Shown here: positions 1 to 5,789 of the stretch, piece after piece
How the letters are laid out: every line of letters starts with the position of its first letter
How positions within the stretch are numbered: position 1 is the first letter of the stretch
NCBI GenBank assembly: GCA_003242525.1
Contig: QGUU01000046.1
Coordinates: 1 to 10,595 of the forward strand
Reading direction: 5' to 3'
DNA length: 10,595 bases
DNA from: Pseudomonadota bacterium
Lineage (GTDB): Bacteria; Pseudomonadota; Alphaproteobacteria; Rhizobiales; Rhizobiaceae
Made by a program: the position numbers and the translations under genes
The notes under the pieces: generated by a model
The model's input: only the letters and a program-made list of their open reading frames with translations
Database searches by the model: none
What the model was told of the DNA's origin: nothing

Positions 1-282
1 TTTTTTTTTTGAAAAGAAAGAGCGACATAGGGGACCTGGGCAGGTCTCGGGGGCCGGGGATGGTTTAAAATAGGCCAGTGAAAGGGCAGTCGAACCAGCC
101 GTCGCGGCCTCGTCGCTGTGCACAACCGCCGCGGTTTCCATTCCGACTGAATTATACCCAGGCATGCCCGCCGAGATGTCAGGGTCCGCGATCGAGGTGC
201 AGGAGGCAGCGAAGACGGAAAGCAATATGGCCGCCGTGGTGCGGTATTGCCTGCCTGCCGGGCGTGCCTTGATCGATCTCAA
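1..282 (-). CDS. Putative lipoprotein, N-terminal part, cut by the left edge
   Basis: An open frame runs from a TTG codon at 282 to the left edge without a stop (94 codons), so the C-terminus is missing. The start is chosen because a purine-rich ribosome binding site (GAGGGGGAA, 289-297) sits about 8 bases upstream, and because it gives a good signal peptide: a basic stretch (residues 2-14, five Arg/Lys), a hydrophobic core (17-26, AAILLSVFAA), then Cys28 in an AASC lipobox-like context. This suggests export and lipidation at Cys28, although Ala rather than Leu at -3 makes the lipobox imperfect. The mature part seen so far is low in complexity (Ala, Ser, Thr, Pro), with two more cysteines (81 and 86, CPGPLC). 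It ends in a Lys run encoded by ten consecutive A at the window edge. I recognise no domain, so function is unknown. The frame stays open well upstream of 282, but no better start is seen there. It could be a secreted non-lipidated protein or a chance frame. Confidence 0.6.
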   Translation of the reverse strand, partial: MRSIKARPAGRQYRTTAAILLSVFAASCTSIADPDISAGMPGYNSVGMETAAVVHSDEAATAGSTALSLAYFKPSPAPETCPGPLCRSFFSKKK

Positions 283-457
283 ACGGTCTTCCCCCTCGCT
301 GCCTGGCGCTGATGTTTCTTGCAGTTTTGAATACCGGTTACGGTAGTCGTGTTTCCGCCAGCAGAAACGAGTCCTGTTACAATTCTGCAAGCCGCAGCAA
401 GAAATCATCGATACCGCGGCCCGAGAGTCGTTTTCGCTACTTGACCGTGACCATTTC

Positions 458-473
458 GCCCGCTTTGGCGGGC
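458..473 (-). terminator. Hairpin downstream of the DUF2778 gene, possible weak terminator
   Basis: A perfect 6-bp GC-rich stem (GCCCGC / GCGGGC) with a 4-base loop lies about 60 bases past the stop of the DUF2778 gene and before the next minus-strand gene. No T run follows on either strand, so it is not a classic intrinsic terminator. It may stabilise an mRNA end or be incidental. A TTGACG hexamer directly precedes it on the minus strand (475-480) and could instead be a -35 element of the lipoprotein gene. Confidence 0.3.
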
Positions 474-534
474 ACGTCAACTCACCAGACATTACAGATT
501 GTTACATTAATATCGTTGCTGATGACGCGCTCGG

Positions 535-1866
535 TCAGGCCTTGCGCCCATTGTCCGCGACGGCGGTCGGAGGCAACAAGTCCTTGTTCCTTCCAGGCAC
601 GACGATCAGACGCTTGATCTTGCCCTTCTTGAACGCCTGAAGGAATCGATTGTAGTCCTTGAACGCGATGCAGCCGTTTGACTGCCCCGGCCGTCCCCGC
701 AAGAGTTCGGTATGCGCGAGCAAGCCGTTGCGGCCGTAGGGGTTCTTGCCGTCGACCGGTGTCAACCGGATGGCCTCGACCCCGTGGAACAGCGCTTCAC
801 GCATGGTCAGCTTGTACGTCCCCGGCGGAGTCGGGCCGCGCATCTTCTGGTCTACATATTTGACGTTGTCGGCCATGTGTCCGAGACCCGAATGCGCCTC
901 CAGCCTGGTGCCGTCCGGCAGGGTGACCGTTGCGGCCGAGATGTCATAAACCGCTACGCCCTCCCGAGCACGTGGCGTCGACCTGGAGAAAAGGCTGAAC
1001 AAACCGCCGCGGTTGCGTGGATTGTCCGGTTTGGCAAAGGCGACCATGTTGCTGCGGTCGCTGGGCTTGGCCGGTTTCCGGGAGGGTGCTTCTTCCCGGC
1101 TCCGGGCTCGCATATGGGTGCGTGCAGGTTCGTCATAGGCAGGGTCGCTGTCGACCAGCGGACGCCGCGACGGCAGAGGCACCCCTTCCGGCAGATCTTC
1201 GAAAACGGAGAGGTCGCCCTCGTCACTATCCAGGCTGAGACCTTCGGGAGAGACGAACAGGCGGTTGAACGGCGATTCTACCGAAGGGTAGGGCACGGCA
1301 TAGGCGAGTTCCACGCTTTCGGAGCCGGCAAGTGCGAGCGCCAGCCGCGACGACCGTTCGATTTCCGACCGTTGGCCGAAACGAGCGGGGAGCGGAGCGT
1401 GCTGCCTTTCAACTGAGGCCACTTCAAATCGCGCATTCAGGGGCGCGGCCTCGGCCATCGGTGTCGCGGGCTGAACCTTTGCCGCGCCTTGGAAAGCTCG
1501 CGCCAGCTTCGGCTGTGTCCTGGCCGCGCGGGTCGCAACCGCCTCGAAGCGTGCCCGTATGTCTTTCGAAGCTGCTTCGACAGGAGGAACCGAGCGTGTC
1601 ACGTTGACTGGCCGATCCGCCTTGCCGCTCTGAACGGTTCTGCCTGTCGTCAGGTTGAGGGGCTTCTGCGGCATGAAGTTTCGAGATGAGGCAAGCGTGC
1701 TCCCGGCCAAATATGCGCTGGCCATGCTGGCCACCAGCCCCAGCGAAAGCGCAATGCCGGTTCCTGAAACGGCAGCCCAGCGCAGTCCCGCGGCACATAA
1801 GGATGAAATCCGGGCCGCCCTGCCGGTCTGTTCCTTCCCCCCCAACCAATTACGCTCAAACACCAT
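535..1866 (-). CDS. Membrane-anchored DUF2778 (L,D-transpeptidase-like) protein
   Basis: A 443-residue protein. The ATG at 1866 is preferred over the longer frame to 1941 because a GAGAGAG-type ribosome binding site lies about 10 bases upstream and the extra residues look random and Cys-rich. One hydrophobic segment (about 30-55) should anchor it in the inner membrane with the rest in the periplasm. A long Ala/Pro/Arg/Ser-rich, probably disordered linker follows (about 60-300). The C-terminal 120 residues (about 303-425, starting GVAVYDIS) match DUF2778 as I know it, the fold of the Tlde1-type L,D-transpeptidase effectors. Seen motifs are PPGTY, a candidate catalytic His385 (LLAHTE) and Cys399 in SNGCIAF, equivalent to the S-x-G-C of YkuD-type enzymes. 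The family acts on peptidoglycan stem peptides as carboxypeptidase or transpeptidase. In rhizobia a housekeeping wall role is more likely than a toxin role, since no immunity gene or secretion gene is nearby. Substrate and reaction are inferred. Confidence 0.8.
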   Translation of the reverse strand: MVFERNWLGGKEQTGRAARISSLCAAGLRWAAVSGTGIALSLGLVASMASAYLAGSTLASSRNFMPQKPLNLTTGRTVQSGKADRPVNVTRSVPPVEAASKDIRARFEAVATRAARTQPKLARAFQGAAKVQPATPMAEAAPLNARFEVASVERQHAPLPARFGQRSEIERSSRLALALAGSESVELAYAVPYPSVESPFNRLFVSPEGLSLDSDEGDLSVFEDLPEGVPLPSRRPLVDSDPAYDEPARTHMRARSREEAPSRKPAKPSDRSNMVAFAKPDNPRNRGGLFSLFSRSTPRAREGVAVYDISAATVTLPDGTRLEAHSGLGHMADNVKYVDQKMRGPTPPGTYKLTMREALFHGVEAIRLTPVDGKNPYGRNGLLAHTELLRGRPGQSNGCIAFKDYNRFLQAFKKGKIKRLIVVPGRNKDLLPPTAVADNGRKA

Positions 1867-1988
1867 GAAACACTCTCTCAACCGGCGTGAATTACAACGT
1901 CCTCCAAAGCACCCTGCGTCAGCACTGAGCCTTAGGCACATGAAGGCGCTACGTTCGTGTTGCCGATTGATTCAAAAGATGAGCGAAG

Positions 1989-1996
1989 ATGGTTAA
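1989..1996 (-). promoter_or_regulatory. TTAACCAT, resembles a CtrA half-site
   Basis: On the minus strand the bases read TTAACCAT, the extended half-site of the alphaproteobacterial cell-cycle regulator CtrA (full consensus TTAA-N7-TTAA). The partner half, seven bases upstream, is only GCAA, so the full site is poor. It lies inside the palindrome TGGTTAACCA, about 125 bases upstream of the DUF2778 start, with a GANTC (CcrM methylation) site closer to the gene at 1969-1973. Binding is a guess from sequence alone. Confidence 0.2.
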
Positions 1997-2020
1997 CCAA
2001 CCTTTGCCTTACCCCGGTTT

Positions 2021-2037
2021 CGGGTTCGCATAACCCG
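2021..2037. repeat. Small inverted repeat (hairpin) in the gap
   Basis: CGGGTT and AACCCG form a 6-bp stem around a 5-base loop (CGCAT), extendable by G-T pairs. It lies about 190 bases past the stop of the DUF1254 gene. No T run follows on the minus strand, so a terminator role is weak. A T8 run on the minus strand (2070-2077) lies on the gene side of it and has no strong stem of its own. Confidence 0.25.
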
Positions 2038-2227
2038 GGACAACATTCCCCCATGCGGCGAAAGGCGGCAAAAAAAACCAGCTCTCCGAACGCAAAATGC
2101 TGCATTTGGGGCTGTAAAGTCAATCAATTCCGCGAACTGCTTGCGTTGAAACCTGTGCCGGGGCCTTACAAATCAGGCTGGTCGGACGTAGGTGAGAGGC
2201 AGGAAAGGGGCAATTCGGCACTGGCCC

Positions 2228-2776
2228 TCACGAGACCAGCCTTACGCAGTTCGCCTGGCCAAGAAAGCGCTCGACGCCTGGGCGCCAGCTTTCATCGGGC
2301 ACAAATGCGCGGATTACCGCAATGCCTTCTCCTATGTCGGTCTCAACAAATACCGAACCGGAAAGCTCCTCCGGCAGTTCCTTGCGAACCACGGACATCT
2401 GCGCCGGAGTAAGCACCACGGCGTCCAGCGAGGCCTTGTCGGCGCTGCGGTCATTGAAGGAATAGATGTTGTGGCCGCTACGGTCGTATATGGACACCGA
2501 CCAGAATGGTACATGGCCCGATGCCCTGATCCGTGCCATCCCTTCGTTGAGATCGAACCGGCAGGCGACGGTTTCGAACAGGGGATCTGCCGATTTGACG
2601 ACTGGTGGGCCTCCGGTTTCCGCTTCAAGAGGCCGCATGACATAGAGGTCGGACATCATTGCCAAGCGGGACCAGGCGTCCCGTTCTGTGAAGTCCGGGA
2701 CCAGAAGCAGGACCAGGATGTGGATGATGCCGGCGCCAAGCAGGCCGAGCACAAGTGCGCGCGCCAGGCTACGCAT
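2228..2776 (-). CDS. DUF1254-family single-pass membrane protein
   Basis: A 182-residue protein with one N-terminal membrane helix (about 7-26, ending in LVLLLVP) followed by the conserved ERDAWSRL stretch and a soluble, probably periplasmic, domain. As I recall it, this is the short rhizobial form of DUF1254 (COG5436), function unknown. The ATG at 2776 is chosen over the upstream frame to 2836 because it puts the membrane helix right at the N-terminus as in relatives and because AGGGTGG lies about 8 bases upstream. It overlaps the stop of the DUF1214 gene by 8 bases (ATGCGTAG), a sign of translational coupling. In many bacteria DUF1254 and DUF1214 are two halves of one roughly 450-residue protein, so the two products probably act together. 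No catalytic motif is evident to me. Confidence 0.8.
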   Translation of the reverse strand: MRSLARALVLGLLGAGIIHILVLLLVPDFTERDAWSRLAMMSDLYVMRPLEAETGGPPVVKSADPLFETVACRFDLNEGMARIRASGHVPFWSVSIYDRSGHNIYSFNDRSADKASLDAVVLTPAQMSVVRKELPEELSGSVFVETDIGEGIAVIRAFVPDESWRPGVERFLGQANCVRLVS

Positions 2777-3353
2777 TGCATGCCACCCTGCGGATACCGG
2801 GGAGGCTTGCATCGAAGAAGCCTGAACTCGTGGCAATCGGCGTGTCGTAAAAGGTGACCACGAAATAGAGCGGCCCCGTGCCCGTCACCGGTAGCCAGTT
2901 TCCGGGCAAGGGTTGGTTTCCTGTCTGGATCAGCGTCGTTCCGTCCGCTTTGCGCAGCAATTGGTAGGAGTGGAGCGCTGCCCGCCGCGGCTTGCCGGTG
3001 TCGATGGGGTCGATCGAGGCGTCGGCTGCATACAGGGTGAAAAAGCGCGCTGCCGGAAAGCGCCCCTCTATGGCATAGGCGCATTCACGCCGCAGGCGCG
3101 CCCCGCTTGAGTCAGCATCCGCGACGAACGCCATGCCTTCGGCGCGGCCGAGCGACAGGACTCCGTTACGGGCAATGCGCGCTTTCGTGTAGGGGTCGGC
3201 CGCCTTCGTGCCGGCATCGGGAAAGGCGGTCCATGGCCCGGAGCGGATTGCGCCGACGCCGCTTTGCGCATCGAGTGCGTACCAGACGCTTCCGCCGCCC
3301 AGCCCGAAGGCGATGGCGAGTGCAAGTAGCGTCAACAAGGCGTTCTTGAGCAT
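2769..3353 (-). CDS. DUF1214-family single-pass membrane protein
   Basis: A 194-residue protein. The N-terminus is a membrane helix (about 4-26, LLTLLALAIAF then GGGSVWYALD), followed by a soluble domain with the motifs GPWTAFPD, ADPYTKARIAR and, near the C-terminus, NWLPV and FVVTFYD. This is the pattern I know for rhizobial DUF1214 proteins (COG5402), which are of unknown function. The ATG at 3353 is chosen because it starts directly at the membrane helix. The frame is open to 3482, but that extension is Arg-rich and overlaps the end of the PBP gene. The ribosome binding site of this start is weak. The gene begins 79 bases after the PBP stop and overlaps the DUF1254 gene by 8 bases, so co-transcription with both is plausible. 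The role is inferred only to be at the cell envelope. Confidence 0.8.
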   Translation of the reverse strand: MLKNALLTLLALAIAFGLGGGSVWYALDAQSGVGAIRSGPWTAFPDAGTKAADPYTKARIARNGVLSLGRAEGMAFVADADSSGARLRRECAYAIEGRFPAARFFTLYAADASIDPIDTGKPRRAALHSYQLLRKADGTTLIQTGNQPLPGNWLPVTGTGPLYFVVTFYDTPIATSSGFFDASLPGIRRVACNA

Positions 3354-3432
3354 GGGCTGCCATGGTGGGATTGATCGCCCCGATAGCGCGTTGCGCCTCG
3401 CAAAGGCAAGCGGACGTGCGAAGCCATGGCGA

Positions 3433-5577
3433 TCAAAGCGAGGAAAGCGTTTCTGCGGCCGGAGGAGCCAGAGGTGGTGCATCGCGCAGCATTTGCGACA
3501 TTGCGCGCAGGAGCCGGGTCGTCCGGGCGGAAAGCACCGGTGGCCTTTCGAGCGCCTTGTCAGCCTCGGCCGCCTGTTTCCTTTCTGCTTCCTCTGCCTT
3601 GGCGGCTACGTTCTGATCCACGAAAGGCTGCTCGATTCCGGGTATGGGCTTAAGGTCGATGTTCTGGTGGGCATACACCATCAGCCTCTGCCATATCATT
3701 GCCGGGAGCGAGCCGCCGGTCATGTTGCGCGTCGGGCTGAAATCGTCATTTCCCAACCAGACGGCCGCAGTGAAATTGCCGGTGAAACCGCAATACCAGG
3801 CGTCGCGGTAAGCCTGCGTGGTTCCGGTCTTGCCGGCCGAGACGATGCCGGGCAGGGCGGCACGACGTGCCGTGCCAATGACTGGAACTTGTGAGAGCAT
3901 TTCGTTCATGTAGCGTAGCGCCTGATCGGACAGTACCCGGCGCGGCGGCGGCTGATCCTTGCTGTGGTCCCACACCACAGTTCCCGTATGGGTCACCAGC
4001 TGGGTGATCCCGTGACGAGTTCCAACATAGCCATTCTGCGCAAATACGCTGTAGCCGGTGGCCTGGTCCATCACCGTCTGCCCCGAAGTGCCCAGCACGG
4101 TCGTCTTGAAGCGCTCTATGGGAGATTCCACGCCCATCGCCTCTGCCATGTCGACCACCGCATCGATGCCGAGCTTGTCCTTGGTGATGCGAACCGGCAC
4201 AGTGTTTATCGACTTCACCAGCGCCGTCATGATCGTTACGTTGCCGGAGTAGCCGCCCCCATAATTGTGTGGTTGCCAGCCGCCCCAGTTGACCGGTCCG
4301 CCTGAAATGACCGTGCTGGGCGTCAGGCCGTGTTCCATCGCAGCGGCGTAGACATAAGGTTTGAAGGACGAGCCGGTTTGTCGCAAAGCCTTGGTGGCGC
4401 GGTTGAACTGACTGCTGCCGTAGTCGCGGCCTCCGACGATGGCTCTCACAGCGCCATTCGTCTCTATGACGACTATCGCGCCCTCCTGGACATTGTACTG
4501 CTTGCCGTACTGGCGGAGGTGGAATTCAAGAGATTCCTCGGCCGCGTTCTGGATACCGGCGTCGAAAGTGGTATGGGCAACCAGCGAGTGGTGTCCGGGA
4601 GGCGCCAGCCGCTTCACCTCGTCAAATGCCCAGTCCAGGTAATAGTCAGGACTTTTGCGATCGCCGCGGTCGACCACGTCGGCGGGCCGGAGCCTGGCCT
4701 GAAGAACCTGTCCTTCGGTCATGAAGCCGGCATCGACCAGATTGTTGAGCACGATATTGGCGCGGGCGCGTGCGGCCGGCAGATTGATGTGGGGAGCATA
4801 TTTGCTGGGCGCCTTGAAAAGGCCGGCCAGCATCGCCGCTTCCGCAAGATTGATGTCCTTCACGCTCTTGCCGAAGTAGAAATCCGCCGCGGCCTCTATC
4901 CCGAACGTGCCGCCACCCATATAGGACCGGTCAAGGTAGAGCTGCAGGATTTCCTTTTTGGTCAGGTTGGCCTCCAGCCAAACCGCCAGGAAAGCTTCCT
5001 TGATCTTGCGTTCGAGCGTCCGTTCATTGGTCAGGAAAAGGTTCTTCGCAAGCTGCTGCGTGATGGAAGAGCCTCCCTGGACGACGGAATTGGCTCGAAG
5101 ATTTTCGCTTAGCGCGCGCACCAGGCCGAAGAAATCGATGCCATAATGGTCGAAGAAGCGCCGGTCCTCAGTTGCCAGAACCGCCTTGATGACATGGTCG
5201 GGCATCTCGTCCACCGGCACGGAATCGCGTTGGATGATGCCCCGCTGGCCAATCTCGTTGCCGTAGCGATCAAGGAAGGTGACGGCGAAATCGTCCTGCG
5301 CGCGCCAGTCGCCCTTTGTCTCCTCAAATGCCGGCAGGGCAAGAGCCAGCATGACAACGGAACCGGCCGCACCCAGGGTGAAGCCCTCCGAGAGCAGTTC
5401 GATCACGCCGCGCCGCCACCCCTTCAGCCGCAGGCGCCGGGACAGGATGGTTGCAGTTTCCCAGAACTGGGCAAGCCGGAAGCCCAACTCGTAAGCCGAT
5501 GAATCGATCCACGCGTCAATGGCAAGGAAGAAGGCGGCGATACGTCTTCTTTTCCTGGCAGGTTCTGATTCGACCAT
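3433..5577 (-). CDS. Class A penicillin-binding protein (PBP1A family)
   Basis: A 714-residue bifunctional peptidoglycan synthase that polymerises lipid II into glycan strands and crosslinks stem peptides in the periplasm. Numbered from the ATG at 5577: a basic cytoplasmic N-terminus; a membrane helix (about 72-84); a GT51 glycosyltransferase domain with catalytic Glu137 in ATEDRRFFDHYGID and a GGSSITQQLAKN motif (168-179); and a transpeptidase domain with SxxK (Ser403-Lys406, GSSFKP), SxN (Ser456-Asn458, KSIN) and KTG (583-585). All key residues are present. The C-terminal tail holds a charged Ala/Glu/Lys stretch (about 657-680), possibly helical. The frame extends to a TTG at 5649, but relatives as I recall them start near the basic segment, and a candidate promoter (5652-5681) would begin the transcript close to or downstream of that TTG. 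The ribosome binding site of the ATG is poor, so the start is uncertain. It is followed by two DUF genes that may share its transcript. Confidence 0.93.
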   Translation of the reverse strand: MVESEPARKRRRIAAFFLAIDAWIDSSAYELGFRLAQFWETATILSRRLRLKGWRRGVIELLSEGFTLGAAGSVVMLALALPAFEETKGDWRAQDDFAVTFLDRYGNEIGQRGIIQRDSVPVDEMPDHVIKAVLATEDRRFFDHYGIDFFGLVRALSENLRANSVVQGGSSITQQLAKNLFLTNERTLERKIKEAFLAVWLEANLTKKEILQLYLDRSYMGGGTFGIEAAADFYFGKSVKDINLAEAAMLAGLFKAPSKYAPHINLPAARARANIVLNNLVDAGFMTEGQVLQARLRPADVVDRGDRKSPDYYLDWAFDEVKRLAPPGHHSLVAHTTFDAGIQNAAEESLEFHLRQYGKQYNVQEGAIVVIETNGAVRAIVGGRDYGSSQFNRATKALRQTGSSFKPYVYAAAMEHGLTPSTVISGGPVNWGGWQPHNYGGGYSGNVTIMTALVKSINTVPVRITKDKLGIDAVVDMAEAMGVESPIERFKTTVLGTSGQTVMDQATGYSVFAQNGYVGTRHGITQLVTHTGTVVWDHSKDQPPPRRVLSDQALRYMNEMLSQVPVIGTARRAALPGIVSAGKTGTTQAYRDAWYCGFTGNFTAAVWLGNDDFSPTRNMTGGSLPAMIWQRLMVYAHQNIDLKPIPGIEQPFVDQNVAAKAEEAERKQAAEADKALERPPVLSARTTRLLRAMSQMLRDAPPLAPPAAETLSSL

Positions 5578-5651
5578 CGTTGCGGACCGACTGAGAAGGG
5601 CGGGCTGGTTCCGGATCGCTTGCGGTTCTTTGCGCAGCAACCCGATCAACT

Positions 5652-5681
5652 ACTATGTGCCGTTTTTGCACAATGTTACAA
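5652..5681 (-). promoter_or_regulatory. Candidate promoter of the PBP gene
   Basis: On the minus strand TTGTAA (5676-5681) and CATAGT (5652-5657) are spaced by 18 bases and partly match -35 and -10 elements (CATAGT matches TATAAT at four of six). The expected transcript start, about 5645, leaves a leader of about 70 bases before the ATG at 5577. The -35 region overlaps the TGTTACA motif (5674-5680) discussed in the findings. Spacing and match are only fair. Confidence 0.3.
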
Positions 5682-5789
5682 GGACGAGAAAGCCACAGCC
5701 GCACAATGCTTTCAGCTAGGGTAAAGAAGAGGCGGCCTACTTTATGGGGATGTCCGCTTGAGCCGGTCCGCAGATGGGCGGGCTTTAGG

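Larger units (their letters stand above)
1867..2227. other. 361-base intergenic gap with no convincing gene
   Basis: This lies between the end of the DUF1254 gene and the start of the DUF2778 gene, both on the minus strand, so it should hold the end of one transcript and the promoter of the next. Open frames here (for example 1932-2123 minus, 63 codons) lack family resemblance or a plausible ribosome binding site. Visible structures are a 10-base perfect palindrome TGGTTAACCA (1990-1999), a GANTC methylation site (1969-1973), a small hairpin (2021-2037) and an A8/T8 run (2070-2077). I see no clear -35/-10 pair and no tRNA. Confidence 0.6.

Noticed and set aside
78..617. Overlapping plus-strand frames near the left edge
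   Set aside because: They are Arg/Pro-rich low-complexity translations. The minus-strand lipoprotein frame explains 1-282 better and the rest is intergenic or antisense.
712..1416. 234-codon plus-strand open frame
   Set aside because: It is antisense to the DUF2778 gene, has no ribosome binding site and no recognisable domain.
1867..1941. 25-residue upstream extension of the DUF2778 gene
   Set aside because: It is Cys/Arg-rich with no ribosome binding site, whereas the ATG at 1866 has one.
2070..2077. T8 run on the minus strand as an intrinsic terminator for the DUF1254 gene
   Set aside because: No strong GC-rich stem lies directly before it. It is about 150 bases past the stop.
2192..2857. 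221-codon plus-strand open frame
   Set aside because: It is antisense to the DUF1254 gene and its overlap with DUF1214. Both minus-strand genes are recognisable families.
3354..3482. 43-residue upstream extension of the DUF1214 gene
   Set aside because: It overlaps the PBP end, is Arg-rich and would bury the N-terminal membrane helix.
4330..5112. 260-codon plus-strand open frame
   Set aside because: It is fully antisense to the GT51/transpeptidase region of the PBP, whose motifs are intact. It has no family resemblance and is a normal shadow in GC-rich DNA.
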